A DNA stretch of 37,076 nt, taken from assembly GCA_946885605.1 (NCBI GenBank), contig CAMPGR010000024.1, forward strand, positions 1-37,076, written 5' to 3'. A program made the translations under genes and the position numbers. The notes beneath the pieces are model-generated. The model saw only the letters and a list, made by a program, of their open reading frames with translations, made no database searches and was not told where the DNA came from. Positions 1-9,191 of this stretch are shown piece after piece (positions within the stretch are counted from its first letter, which is position 1; the number at the start of each line of letters is the position of its first letter). Origin of the DNA: an uncultured Pseudomonadota bacterium. Its GTDB lineage: Bacteria; Pseudomonadota; Gammaproteobacteria; Burkholderiales; SG8-41.

Positions 1-1000
1 GCTCGGGCGCGATCCGGTTTACGAGCGCGCACGCCTCGTCGAGGTCGCGAACGCGGATGAGCGCGCCGCGCGCGGAGAGGGAGGCGCCGATCACTTCACG
101 CCGCGGCATCGCGGCAAGCTCGCGCGCGATGCTCGCCGCAACCGCCTCGATGAAGGCCGCATCGGGAGCGAGGAGGATCGCTTGCGCCAGCTCGTCGTGC
201 TCGGCCTGCGAAAAGAGATCCATGGCGATCCAGTCCGGGTTCGTCGCGCCATCGCAAACCACGACGATTTCCGAGGGACCTGCCACCATGTCGATGCCGA
301 CGAGCCCGAACACCTTGCGCTTTGCCGCCGCCACATAGGCATTGCCCGGTCCCACGATTTTGTCCACCGCTGGAACGGTGGGTGTGCCGTAGGTAAGCGC
401 GGCGATCGCTTGGGCACCGCCCAGCGTGAACACGCGATCCACGCCGCAGAGCAGCGCTGCAGCGAGCACGAGCTCGCTGCGCTCGCCGCCCGGGGTGGGT
501 ACCGTCATGATGAGGTCGCGCACGCCGGCCACGCGCGCCGGTACCGCGTTCATGACGACAGACGACGGATACGCCGCCTTGCCGCCCGGCACGTAGATCC
601 CCACCCGATCCAGCGCGGTTATTCTCTGCCCCAGCTCGGTGCCGTCCGGCTCCGAATAATGCCAGGAGGATGCCGCCTGCTTCTCCTGCTTCTCGTGGTA
701 CGCGCGCACCCGCTGCGCAGCCGTGGCCAGCGCATCGCGTCGAACCGCAGGGAGCGCTGCCAGCGCGCGCTCCAGCTCCGAACGCGGCACTTCCAATTCT
801 GACGCTGACTTGACATCCAACCGGTCGAAACGGCGCGTGTAGTCGAGGAGCGCGGCGTCGCGTCGCGCCTTGACGTCGGCGAGGATGGCGGTAACCGCCG
901 CGTCGACCGCCGGATCCTGCGCATTCTCGAACGCGAGGAGCTCCGTGAGCCGGACGTCGAAATCCGCCTGGCTGCTATCGAGCCGCCTGATGAACGTCAT
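1..1000 (-). CDS. hisD: Histidinol dehydrogenase, 3' end cut by window edge
   Basis: HisD oxidises L-histidinol to L-histidine in two NAD-dependent steps, the last of histidine synthesis, in the cytoplasm. About 333 codons are present; the protein is cut at Asn-Arg-Ile-Ala-Pro-Glu, just where the family continues with the catalytic His of the PEHL motif, so roughly the last quarter is missing. Reading the minus strand from 1000 gives the family landmarks [26 protein letters not shown] and LFSQAEHD in the right order. The ATG at 1000-998 overlaps the hisG stop (ATGA), which fixes the start and implies translational coupling. There is no frameshift in the visible part. Identification is very secure. 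Confidence 0.96.
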   Translation of the reverse strand, partial: MTFIRRLDSSQADFDVRLTELLAFENAQDPAVDAAVTAILADVKARRDAALLDYTRRFDRLDVKSASELEVPRSELERALAALPAVRRDALATAAQRVRAYHEKQEKQAASSWHYSEPDGTELGQRITALDRVGIYVPGGKAAYPSSVVMNAVPARVAGVRDLIMTVPTPGGERSELVLAAALLCGVDRVFTLGGAQAIAALTYGTPTVPAVDKIVGPGNAYVAAAKRKVFGLVGIDMVAGPSEIVVVCDGATNPDWIAMDLFSQAEHDELAQAILLAPDAAFIEAVAASIARELAAMPRREVIGASLSARGALIRVRDLDEACALVNRIAPE

Positions 1001-1632
1001 GACACCGCGCGCCCAAAGGCGTCCAGCAGGCTCTGGATATCCTTGCGCCTCAACTTGAGCGCCGCCTGATTCACTACGAGCCGCGCGCTGACCGGCGCGA
1101 TTTCCTCCACCGGCTTCAGATGGTTGGCCTTGAGCGTGCTCCCGGTGCTCACCAGATCGACGATCGCGTCGGCGAGCCCGGTAAGCGGCGCGAGCTCCAT
1201 CGACCCGTAGAGCTTGATGAGATCCACGTGCATACCCTTGCGCGCGAAGTGCTCGCGAGCGGTCTGCACGTATTTGGTCGCGACCTTGAGGCGCGCACCT
1301 TGACGCGCCGCCCGCTGGTAGTCGAAATGCTTGGGCACTGCGACCATCATGCGGCAGCGCGCGATCCCGAGGTCGAGCGGCTGATACAGTCCCTGACCGC
1401 CGTGCTCGTCGAGTACGTCCTTGCCCGCGACGCCAAGCTCGGCCGCGCCATACTGCACGTATGTCGGAACGTCGGCTGCGCGCACGATGATGACGCGCAC
1501 GTCGGGACGAGTCGTATCGAGCACGAGCTTGCGGGAGTTGTCGGGATTCTCTGCGATGTGGATGCCCGCCGCCGCAAGGAGCGGCAGCGTCTCGTCGTAG
1601 ATGCGCCCGCGCGATAGCGCGATCGTGATCAC
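997..1632 (-). CDS. hisG: ATP phosphoribosyltransferase, short form
   Basis: HisG catalyses the first committed step of histidine synthesis, joining ATP and PRPP to make phosphoribosyl-ATP. The product is 211 residues, which is the short HisG form that lacks the C-terminal regulatory domain; short forms work with HisZ as a hetero-octamer. No hisZ lies in this window, so it should be encoded elsewhere. Near the N-terminus I see [15 protein letters not shown], and later the PRPP-binding region [18 protein letters not shown]. The start is a GTG at 1632 and has no convincing ribosome binding site. It is followed directly by hisD with a 4-base overlap. The 175 bases between it and murA contain a palindromic repeat-like element, so hisG may be partly uncoupled from the upstream operon. 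Confidence 0.95.
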   Translation of the reverse strand: MITIALSRGRIYDETLPLLAAAGIHIAENPDNSRKLVLDTTRPDVRVIIVRAADVPTYVQYGAAELGVAGKDVLDEHGGQGLYQPLDLGIARCRMMVAVPKHFDYQRAARQGARLKVATKYVQTAREHFARKGMHVDLIKLYGSMELAPLTGLADAIVDLVSTGSTLKANHLKPVEEIAPVSARLVVNQAALKLRRKDIQSLLDAFGRAVS

Positions 1633-1662
1633 GTTCGAATGCTTTAATTAAAACAGCATTTT

Positions 1663-1799
1663 ACCGCCAAGGTCGCCAAGAACGCCAAGATGAACCAACG
1701 AGAATGGCTTCGGGGGCGGCATGCGTCCTCCAACTACGTGGCGGCTTAAGCGGGAAAACGGCTTTGTAATTCTCGTTTTCTTTGGCTGCCCTGGCGGGT
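1663..1799. repeat. Imperfect inverted-repeat element between murA and hisG
   Basis: The non-coding gap holds two complementary arms. The left arm begins ACCGCCAAGGTCGCCAAGAA at 1663 and contains AACGAGAAT at 1697-1705. The right arm contains its exact complement ATTCTCGTT at 1769-1777 and ends near 1799 with the imperfect complement of the outer part (GGCTGCCCTGGCGGGT). Within the left arm GCCAAG is repeated with a 9-10 base period. Just outside, 1638-1660 is a second AT-rich palindrome (AATGCT ... AGCATT around TTTAATTAAA). The arrangement suggests a dispersed palindromic or miniature mobile repeat, but only one copy is visible here. It could also act as a terminator or processing site between murA and hisG. 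Confidence 0.5.
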
Positions 1800-1807
1800 C
1801 AAATCCC

Positions 1808-3308
<1,501 letters not shown>

Positions 3309-3320
3309 GATGGCAAGGTG

Positions 3321-4139
3321 TCAGTGTCTCAGCTTGTACCCCGTCTTGAGCAGCCGGAGCGTCAGCCATGATAAGGCCAGAAAAGAGCCGCCGACAATCG
3401 CAAGGCTCGCGAGCGGCGAGACGTCGGAATGGCCGAAAAAGCCATAGCGGAAGCCGTCGACCATGTAGAAGATCGGATTGAGATGCGAAAGCCTCTGCCA
3501 GAACGGCGGCAGCGAATGGATCGAGTAGAACACGCCCGACAGGAACGTGAGGGGGAGGATGATGAAGTTCTGGAACGCCGCAAGCTCGTCCACTTTCTCC
3601 GAATGGATGCCGGCGATGAGGCCGAGCGCGCCCATGATGCCGCTTCCGGCAACCGCAAAGGCGATCGCCCACATGGGATGCGCAAACTCGAGATCGACGA
3701 ACCACACCGTTGCTGCGAATACGCCTGCGCCAACGATGAGCCCCCGCGCCACGGCGGCAAGCAGGTAGCCGAAGAAGAACTCGCGGTGCGAAAGCGGCGG
3801 CAGCAGCACGAAGATGATGTTGCCCGTCATCTTCGACTGCATCAGGCTCGAGGAGCTGTTGGCGAATGCGTTCTGCAGCACCGACATCATGGCGAGCCCG
3901 GGCACGAGAAACGCCGGGTACGACACACCGGGGAAGACCTCGACGCTCGCGCGCAGCGTGTGCGAGAAAACAAGCAGGAAGAGGAGCGCGGTCAAGACCG
4001 GGGCGAGGATTGTCTGCACGCTCACCTTCCAGAAGCGCAGCCACTCCTTGTAAAAAAGGGTGTAAAAACCGGCCAGGCGCGAGTGCGCGGAGGGCGCCTG
4101 TGTCGTCAGGGACTGTCCGCTGCGCATTGCCCGGGTCAC
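3321..4139 (-). CDS. ABC-2 type transporter permease (YadH-like)
   Basis: This is a 272-residue inner-membrane protein with about six hydrophobic segments and an ABC-2 membrane domain. Recognisable stretches are KEWLRFWKVSVQTILAPVL near the N-terminus, FLVPGLAMMSVLQNAF, and PLTFLSGVFYSIHSLP before the last helices. It resembles YadH-type permeases, whose substrate is not established. Its GTG start (4139) overlaps the stop of the preceding ATPase gene by four bases (GTGA), so the two form one transporter. An internal ATG at 4127 is an alternative start. The pair sits inside the mla-murA operon, which suggests an envelope substrate, but that is inference from position only. Confidence 0.9.
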   Translation of the reverse strand: MTRAMRSGQSLTTQAPSAHSRLAGFYTLFYKEWLRFWKVSVQTILAPVLTALLFLLVFSHTLRASVEVFPGVSYPAFLVPGLAMMSVLQNAFANSSSSLMQSKMTGNIIFVLLPPLSHREFFFGYLLAAVARGLIVGAGVFAATVWFVDLEFAHPMWAIAFAVAGSGIMGALGLIAGIHSEKVDELAAFQNFIILPLTFLSGVFYSIHSLPPFWQRLSHLNPIFYMVDGFRYGFFGHSDVSPLASLAIVGGSFLALSWLTLRLLKTGYKLRH

Positions 4140-5041
4140 GACTTCTGCATGATCTGGACAAACACCTCTTCCAGATCGGGTTGCATCACTTCCATCTCCT
4201 GCACCCGCGCGCCAGCGGCGCGCAGCTCGCGCATGAGGCCCTCGAGGTCGCCGTAATCGCGGAGCGCCAGGCGGTAGGCGCCGTTCGCGCGTCGCGCCAC
4301 CACCTCCTGCGCCAGCCGCTCAGGAAGCCGGTCGGGCTCGAGCCGCAGCTCGACGTAGCATCCGGAGTGCATCCGCAGCAGGTTCTGAGTCGTATCGAGC
4401 GCGACCACTTTGCCCTCCTTCAGCATCGCGATCCGGCCGCACAGCGCCTCGGCCTCCTCGAGATAATGCGTGGTCAGGACGACAGTATGGCCGTCGCGGT
4501 TCAGGCTTCTGATGAAGCGCCACAGGGCCTGGCGCAGCTCGACATCCACGCCGGCGGTCGGCTCATCGAGCACGATGACCGGCGGCTTGTGCACCAGGGC
4601 CTGCGCGACGAGCACGCGCCGCTTCATTCCGCCGGAGAGCGCGCGCATGTTCGTGTCGGCCTTGTCCGTGAGGTCGAGGTGGAGCATCACCTCGTCGATC
4701 CACGCGCGCCCGTTGCGGATGCCGAAGTAGCCGGCCTGGAGGGTGAGCGTCTCGCGCACGGTGAAAAACGGGTCGAACACGAGTTCCTGCGGCACGACGC
4801 CCAGCGCGCGGCGCGCCTCGCGATAGTGCGCCCGCACGTCATGACCCATCACGCGCGCCGCGCCGCTCGAAGCAAGCGTGAGGCCGGCGAGGATGCTGAT
4901 GAGGGTCGTCTTGCCGGCGCCGTTCGGCCCAAGCAGCCCGAAAAATTCCCCGGGCTCGATCTCCAGGGCGACATCGGTCAGTGCGCGCAGCGTGCCGTAG
5001 TGCTTGGAGACGTGGTCGACCTGTATCGCCGGTATCGACAC
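4136..5041 (-). CDS. ABC transporter ATP-binding protein (YadG-like)
   Basis: This is the nucleotide-binding subunit that pairs with the ABC-2 permease downstream. I see Walker [10 protein letters not shown], a Q-loop in VVPQELVFDPFFT, the signature LSGGMKRR, Walker B VIVLDEPTAGVD and the switch His in LTTHYLEEAE. After about residue 220 there is a C-terminal extension of the kind common in ABC-2 export ATPases, ending in PDLEEVFVQIMQKS. The reading frame stays open up to 5158, but that part lies inside mlaB in another frame; the GTG at 5041, three bases after the mlaB stop and preceded by GGATAAAG, gives a normal N-terminus (VSIPAIQVDHVSKHYG). Substrate unknown. Confidence 0.92.
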   Translation of the reverse strand: MSIPAIQVDHVSKHYGTLRALTDVALEIEPGEFFGLLGPNGAGKTTLISILAGLTLASSGAARVMGHDVRAHYREARRALGVVPQELVFDPFFTVRETLTLQAGYFGIRNGRAWIDEVMLHLDLTDKADTNMRALSGGMKRRVLVAQALVHKPPVIVLDEPTAGVDVELRQALWRFIRSLNRDGHTVVLTTHYLEEAEALCGRIAMLKEGKVVALDTTQNLLRMHSGCYVELRLEPDRLPERLAQEVVARRANGAYRLALRDYGDLEGLMRELRAAGARVQEMEVMQPDLEEVFVQIMQKS

Positions 5042-5043
5042 CT

Positions 5044-5325
5044 TTATCCAGCAGGGATGAATTCGGTGACGCCGTAAAGCTCGGCGAGGCTCTTGAGGTT
5101 GTCCGGGAGATTGAGGAACTTGATGCGCTGGTTGCGCTGCTCGGCCGCGCGCCGCCATTCGAGGAGCAGGCTCACCGCCGCGGAATCGACCTCCGTCACT
5201 CCCCCGAGATCGACGGCAACCCCGTCCGCCGCAAAGAGCTGTTTGCCTTCTTCCAGCACCCCGGCCGCATTCTGGATGGTAAGCGGGCCACTCACCTTGC
5301 AGCGGCCGTCTTCGCAGGAAATCAT
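5044..5325 (-). CDS. mlaB: STAS-domain protein MlaB
   Basis: MlaB is the small cytoplasmic STAS-domain subunit that binds and stabilises the MlaF ATPase in the MlaFEDB complex, which moves phospholipids between the outer and inner membranes. The 93-residue product is a single STAS domain with the central motif VDLGGVTEVDSAAVSLLLEW; the Asp-Ser-Ala part corresponds to the conserved loop of anti-sigma-antagonist-like domains. Its ATG at 5325 overlaps the end of mlaC by four bases. Order and length match the Mla operon in other proteobacteria. Confidence 0.9.
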   Translation of the reverse strand: MISCEDGRCKVSGPLTIQNAAGVLEEGKQLFAADGVAVDLGGVTEVDSAAVSLLLEWRRAAEQRNQRIKFLNLPDNLKSLAELYGVTEFIPAG

Positions 5326-5945
5326 CCTCCCTGCACCTGCTGCGCGAGCTGCCTGTTGCGCTCGGAGAGCGTGCGGATCAACCCGTCGACGCCGCCCTTC
5401 TGGACTTCCGCATTGAAGGTGCTGCGGTAGTTCTCGATCAAGCTCACGCCCTCGATCTGGACGTTATAGACCTTCCAGCCGTTGCCGGTCTTCTCCATGC
5501 TGTAGCTGACCGCGACGGGCTGGCCGCCCGGGCGGTTGATGAACGACTGCACCACCACGTCGGTGTCACCGGGCTTCATGCGCATCGGCCGGTACTCGAC
5601 TGTCTCGTTTCTGTACTGGGTGAAGGCGGCGGTGTAGGTGCGCGCGAGAAGCGCGCGGAACTGCTCCACCAGCGCCTTCTGCTGCTCCGCGCTCGCCTGC
5701 CGCCAGTTGCGCCCCATCGCAAGCTGCGTCATGCGCGTGAAATTGAAGTGAGGCACGATCTTGGACTCGACGAGCTCCAGCACTTTCTTCCGGTCGCCGG
5801 ACTGTATGTCCTTGTCGGCACGCACGATCGCCAGCACTTCGTCGGTCACGCTCTTCGCGAGCGCCTCCGGGCCGGGTTCCGACGCATGAAGCGGTGCGCC
5901 GAGCAGCGCGGTCATCAACCACAACAACAAGTACCGGTATTTCAT
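5322..5945 (-). CDS. mlaC: Periplasmic phospholipid-binding protein MlaC
   Basis: MlaC shuttles phospholipid through the periplasm between the outer-membrane lipoprotein MlaA and the inner-membrane MlaFEDB complex. The 207-residue product begins with a signal peptide (MKYRYLLLWLMTALLGAPLHA, cut before SEPGP) and continues with the MlaC/Ttg2D domain: VESKIVPHFNFTRMTQLAMGRNW, then FRALLARTYTAAF and GWKVYNVQIEGVSLIENYR near the C-terminus. A GTG at 5960 is in frame, but the ATG at 5945 is preferred because GAGGGTG lies at a good distance upstream and the signal peptide then starts with MKYR. It lies 30 bases after mlaD and overlaps mlaB. Confidence 0.94.
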   Translation of the reverse strand: MKYRYLLLWLMTALLGAPLHASEPGPEALAKSVTDEVLAIVRADKDIQSGDRKKVLELVESKIVPHFNFTRMTQLAMGRNWRQASAEQQKALVEQFRALLARTYTAAFTQYRNETVEYRPMRMKPGDTDVVVQSFINRPGGQPVAVSYSMEKTGNGWKVYNVQIEGVSLIENYRSTFNAEVQKGGVDGLIRTLSERNRQLAQQVQGG

Positions 5946-5975
5946 TTCGATCACCCTCACGTTGCGATCCTGAAA

Positions 5976-6455
5976 TCATTTAGCGGCGGGTTCGCCGCCT
6001 TCGGCCGCCTTGCTGTAGAGGAACTGCCCGATGAGCTTCTCGAGCACGACGGCCGACTGCGTGAGCTTGAACGTTCCGCCGTCCTCAATGTTCTCGGTGT
6101 CCCCGCCCGCTTCCAAACCGATGTACTGCTCGCCGAGCAGGCCGGAAGTGAGGATGGACACCGAGCTGTCCCTCGGGAACCGGTAACGCTTGTCGATGTT
6201 CATCATGACGCGCGCGCGAAAGCTCTCGTTGTTGAACTGGATCTGGTCCACGCGACCCACTACGACCCCGGCGCTCTTGACCGGCGCGCGCGGCTTGAGT
6301 CCGCCGATATTGTCGAACTCGGCGTACACCCGATACGTGTCGCCCATGTTGAAAGTCTCGCTCGCGTTACCGACCTTGAGCGCGAGGATGAGCAGCGCGG
6401 CAATGCCGCCCGCCACGAATATGCCTACCCACAAATCGAGAACACTGCGTTCCAT
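5976..6455 (-). CDS. mlaD: Mla substrate-binding protein MlaD (MCE domain)
   Basis: MlaD is the inner-membrane-anchored MCE protein that forms a hexameric ring on the periplasmic face of MlaFEDB and passes lipid through its central pore. The 159-residue product starts MERSVLDLWVGIFVAGG, with one N-terminal transmembrane helix (about residues 8-27), followed by a single MCE domain: YRVYAEFDNIGGLKPRAPVK, then GVVVGRVDQI and LTSGLLGEQYIGLE. An upstream open stretch in the same frame lies inside mlaE; the ATG at 6455 is chosen because GAGGAG is correctly spaced before it and it follows the mlaE stop by four bases. The next gene is mlaC, not mlaA. Confidence 0.95.
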   Translation of the reverse strand: MERSVLDLWVGIFVAGGIAALLILALKVGNASETFNMGDTYRVYAEFDNIGGLKPRAPVKSAGVVVGRVDQIQFNNESFRARVMMNIDKRYRFPRDSSVSILTSGLLGEQYIGLEAGGDTENIEDGGTFKLTQSAVVLEKLIGQFLYSKAAEGGEPAAK

Positions 6456-6459
6456 GGAC

Positions 6460-7254
6460 TCACGCTCCTCTGAACATATACGCGGTGAGAACGAAATCGA
6501 GGCCGAGGATCGCGAGCGACGAAGTGACCACCGTGCGGGTTGTCGCGCGCGACACGCCCTCAGCGGTCGGCGGCGCATCGTAGCCCTCGAAAAGCGCGAT
6601 CGCCGTCACCGTCACGCCGAACACCACGCTCTTGATCACGCCGTTCACGATGTCGTAGCGCAGGTCGACGGAGGCCTGCATCTGCGACCAGAAGGCGCCT
6701 TCGTCCACTCCGATGAGCACGACGGCGATGAGGTAACCGCCGAACACGCCGACCGCGCTGAACATGGCGGCGAGCAGCGGCATCGATATGAGCCCGCCCC
6801 AGAACCGCGGGCCTACGACGCGGGCAATGGGATCCACCGCCATCATTTCCATTGCGGAAATCTGCTCGGTCGCCTTCATGAGCCCGATCTCGGCCGTCAT
6901 CGCCGATCCTGCCCGGCTCGCGAAAAGGAGCGCCGCGACGACAGGCCCGAGCTCGCGCACGAGCGACAACGCGACGAGCGTGCCGACGGCTTCCGCGGAC
7001 CCGTATCGCTGCAGCGTCTCGTAGCCCTGTAGCCCGAGCACCATGCCCACGAACAGCCCCGAGACGATGATGATGATGAGCGAAAGCACCCCGGCGAAGT
7101 AGATCTCGCGTATGACGAGCCCGAAGCGCCGGAAGCTCATGCCGGAGCGCAGCAGCACGGACATGAAAAACCGGCTGGCATAGCCAAGCCGCCACACCGC
7201 GTTGATGACTTGATGGCCCAGGCGGCGCAGCGGCCCCACGATGCGCTCAAGCAT
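6460..7254 (-). CDS. mlaE: Mla inner-membrane permease MlaE
   Basis: MlaE is the membrane-spanning subunit of the phospholipid ABC transporter. The 264-residue protein has an amphipathic N-terminal helix region, then about five hydrophobic segments, and the family signature LVRELGPVVAALLFASRAGSAMTAEIGLMKATEQI in the middle, where the EQI region contacts the ATPase. Later come PRFWGGLISMPLL and SVVFGVTVTAIALFEGY. Its ATG at 7254 overlaps the end of mlaF by eight bases. The length and order are standard for the Mla operon. Confidence 0.96.
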   Translation of the reverse strand: MLERIVGPLRRLGHQVINAVWRLGYASRFFMSVLLRSGMSFRRFGLVIREIYFAGVLSLIIIIVSGLFVGMVLGLQGYETLQRYGSAEAVGTLVALSLVRELGPVVAALLFASRAGSAMTAEIGLMKATEQISAMEMMAVDPIARVVGPRFWGGLISMPLLAAMFSAVGVFGGYLIAVVLIGVDEGAFWSQMQASVDLRYDIVNGVIKSVVFGVTVTAIALFEGYDAPPTAEGVSRATTRTVVTSSLAILGLDFVLTAYMFRGA

Positions 7255-8053
7255 GCCCGCTCCCCAAGCCCAGCATCTCGGCCAACCCTTTGCCGGGATA
7301 GTGAAAAGGCACCGGGCCGTCGATTTCGCCCCATATGAACTGATGCACGAAGGGGTCCTTGGAATTGCGGATTTCGTCCGGGGTGCCGTGCGTGACCACC
7401 ACGCCTTCCGACATGAAATGCACGTAATCGACGATCTTCAGCGATTCCTGCACGTCATGCGTCACGACGATCGATGTCGCGCCCAGCGCGTCATTGAGAC
7501 GCCGGATGAGATTGCCGATCACGCCGAGCGAAATGGGATCGAGACCCGCAAACGGCTCGTCGTACATGATGAGCATCGGGTCGAGCGCGACCGCGCGCGC
7601 GAGCGCAACGCGCCGTGCCATGCCGCCCGACAATTCCGAGGGCATCAAATGCCGCGCGCCGCGCAAGCCGACGGCGTGGAGCTTCATGAGCACGAGATCG
7701 CGGATCATCGATTCGGGCAGATTCGTGTGCTCGCGCATCTGGAATGCGACGTTGTCGAAGGTCGTCATGTCCGTGAAAAGCGCGCCGAACTGGAATAGCA
7801 TGCCCATCTTGCGGCGCAGAGCGTAGAGACCTTCGCGGTCGAGCTTGTGTGGGGCCTGGCCCGCGACCCGCACCTCGCCCCGGGTGGGTTTAAGCGAGCC
7901 GCCGATCAACCGGAGCAGCGTCGTCTTGCCGCACCCGCTCAAGCCCATGATGGCGATGACCTTGCCCCGCGGCACGACCATGTTGATGCCCTTGAGCACC
8001 GGCCGCACTTCGTACGCGAAGCTCACGTCCCTGATTTCGACTAAATTTTCCAT
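7247..8053 (-). CDS. mlaF: Mla ABC transporter ATPase MlaF
   Basis: MlaF powers the MlaFEDB lipid transporter from the cytoplasmic side. The 268-residue protein contains Walker A GLSGCGKTT near residue 40, a Q-loop region GMLFQFGALFTDMTTFDNVAF, the signature LSGGMARRVALARA, Walker B LIMYDEPFAGLD and the switch His in VVTHDVQESLKI. The C-terminal tail after VVTHGTPDEI, including DPFVHQFIWGEIDGPVPFHYPG, is characteristic of MlaF, which uses such a tail to contact its neighbours. It is the first gene of the long minus-strand operon; a sigma-70-like promoter is visible upstream (8119-8090). Confidence 0.96.
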   Translation of the reverse strand: MENLVEIRDVSFAYEVRPVLKGINMVVPRGKVIAIMGLSGCGKTTLLRLIGGSLKPTRGEVRVAGQAPHKLDREGLYALRRKMGMLFQFGALFTDMTTFDNVAFQMREHTNLPESMIRDLVLMKLHAVGLRGARHLMPSELSGGMARRVALARAVALDPMLIMYDEPFAGLDPISLGVIGNLIRRLNDALGATSIVVTHDVQESLKIVDYVHFMSEGVVVTHGTPDEIRNSKDPFVHQFIWGEIDGPVPFHYPGKGLAEMLGLGSGHA

Positions 8054-8089
8054 CGCCGTACGGGCGCCGCGGCTGATTAAAAAGCGCCA

Positions 8090-8119
8090 ATTCTAAACCA
8101 GTTCGAGAGGCCTCACCAA
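8090..8119 (-). promoter_or_regulatory. Putative sigma-70 promoter of the mla operon
   Basis: On the minus strand there is a -35-like TTGGTG (8119-8114) and, after an 18-base spacer, a -10-like TAGAAT (8095-8090). Transcription would start about 30 bases upstream of the mlaF ATG. The match is good but not perfect, and the assignment rests on sequence alone. Confidence 0.45.
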
Positions 8120-8324
8120 TGATGGGGAAGGCCGTGAAGCCATTGGCGCTACGTACGCTTGTCCTGAAAAGCGACCGATCAAGGGAATGTGCTCGACGCC
8201 CGGCCCCAGGCGCGCGCAAAGGCATGCACGAGGCCGGAACAGCCAGCACGATTTATCTTGCCAGCATATGCTGCACGCATGAGAGCGGCGGTCACTGCAT
8301 GCTCCTTCCTCACGCCGCACACGG

Positions 8325-8353
8325 TTGTCGCTTTAACGGCTTTCGGCTAACTT
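8325..8353 (+). promoter_or_regulatory. Weak putative promoter before the ABC ATPase
   Basis: TTGTCG (8325-8330), a 17-base spacer and TAACTT (8348-8353) resemble a weak sigma-70 promoter. The predicted transcript would begin almost at the ATG at 8360, so the message would be leaderless or the true promoter or start lies elsewhere. The AGGTGG at 8354-8359 is too close to the ATG to be an ideal ribosome binding site. Confidence 0.25.
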
Positions 8354-8359
8354 AGGTGG

Positions 8360-9124
8360 ATGCCCGATTTCGATACGCGCTCCACGCTCGACGATGCGCC
8401 GGCGTTGCGTTTCGTCGAGGTGACGAAAAGCTACGGCCGCACGCGGGCGCTTGCGGGCATCTCGCTCGAGGTGCGGCAAGGGGAGTTCTTCGGGCTGATC
8501 GGCATCAATGGCGCGGGCAAGACCACGCTCATCAAATCCCTGCTCGACTTCTGTGACATCGCCGGCGGGCGCATCGAAATCTTCGGCGCATCGCACCGCC
8601 GCACGGCGGCGCGCGCGCGGCTCGCCTTCCTCCCCGAGCGCTTCAATCCTCCTTTCTATCTAACGGGGCGCGACTTCCTGCAGTACATGACACGCCTTCA
8701 CCGTACGCGATATGACGCTGCGGCGGTGGAGCGCGTGTTTCAGGAACTGGACCTCGACAGCGCGGCGCTCGCCAAACCTGTGCGGAGCTATTCGAAGGGC
8801 ATGACGCAGAAGCTCGGCCTTGCGGCGTGCATGCTGTCCGGCAAGGATTTGCAGGTGCTCGACGAGCCCGCGAGCGGCCTCGACCCCAGGGCGCGGGCGC
8901 TCTTCAAGCAAGCGCTCGCGGGCCAGCGTGCTGCGGGACGCACGGTTTTTTTCTCGTCCCACGCGCTGCATGACGTCGAGCAGTTGTGCGATCGCATCGG
9001 CGTCGTGCACGAAGGGCGCCTGCTGTTTGCCGGCACACCTCGGGAGTTGCGGCGCACTTTTGGCGGCGCACGCGACCTCGAAGAGGCTTTTCTGGCCTGT
9101 ATCGGCGAGCCGCTTGTCGTTTAG
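8360..9124 (+). CDS. ABC transporter ATP-binding protein of pilus locus
   Basis: This 254-residue ATPase has Walker A GINGAGKTT (about residue 50), the signature YSKGMTQK (a variant of LSGGQ), Walker B LQVLDEPASGLD and the switch His in FFSSHALHDVEQLC. It resembles the CcmA/NosF group of ABC-2 export ATPases, whose permeases are normally encoded next door. Here no permease is adjacent; the only unpaired ABC-2 permease is at 24819-25589, at the other end of the pilus genes, and I infer that the two form one transporter. It is the first gene of the plus-strand cluster, 67 bases before the response regulator. The substrate is unknown. The signature motif has Tyr-Ser-Lys in place of Leu-Ser-Gly, which occurs in this ATPase group. 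Confidence 0.9.
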   Translation: MPDFDTRSTLDDAPALRFVEVTKSYGRTRALAGISLEVRQGEFFGLIGINGAGKTTLIKSLLDFCDIAGGRIEIFGASHRRTAARARLAFLPERFNPPFYLTGRDFLQYMTRLHRTRYDAAAVERVFQELDLDSAALAKPVRSYSKGMTQKLGLAACMLSGKDLQVLDEPASGLDPRARALFKQALAGQRAAGRTVFFSSHALHDVEQLCDRIGVVHEGRLLFAGTPRELRRTFGGARDLEEAFLACIGEPLVV

Positions 9125-9191
9125 GCAGCGATCCGGCGTACGATCTGGCACAATAACGTCATTCCACGGCAGGCAAGGGAGGCCTTCGCGA

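Larger units (their letters stand above)
8054..8359. other. Divergent intergenic region, mlaF / pilus locus
   Basis: These 306 bases separate the minus-strand mla operon from the plus-strand pilus locus. I see a sigma-70-like promoter reading left into mlaF, a weaker one reading right into the ABC ATPase, and a perfect 12-base palindrome CAGCATATGCTG at 8262-8273 that could be an operator. A short open frame at 8119-8355 lacks a convincing ribosome binding site and any recognisable domain, so I do not call it a gene. No tRNA or small RNA structure was recognised. Confidence 0.6.

Noticed and set aside
8262..8273. Palindrome CAGCATATGCTG
   Set aside because: It is perfect but only 12 bases, single copy, and not clearly placed relative to a promoter; it is noted in the intergenic entry only.
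8119..8355. A short open frame in the mlaF/ABC ATPase gap
   Set aside because: It has no good ribosome binding site or domain and covers the promoter region.
9145..9160. TGGCAC before the response regulator as a second sigma-54 promoter
   Set aside because: The -24 half fits but the expected GC at the -12 position is TC, so the required spacing and bases fail.
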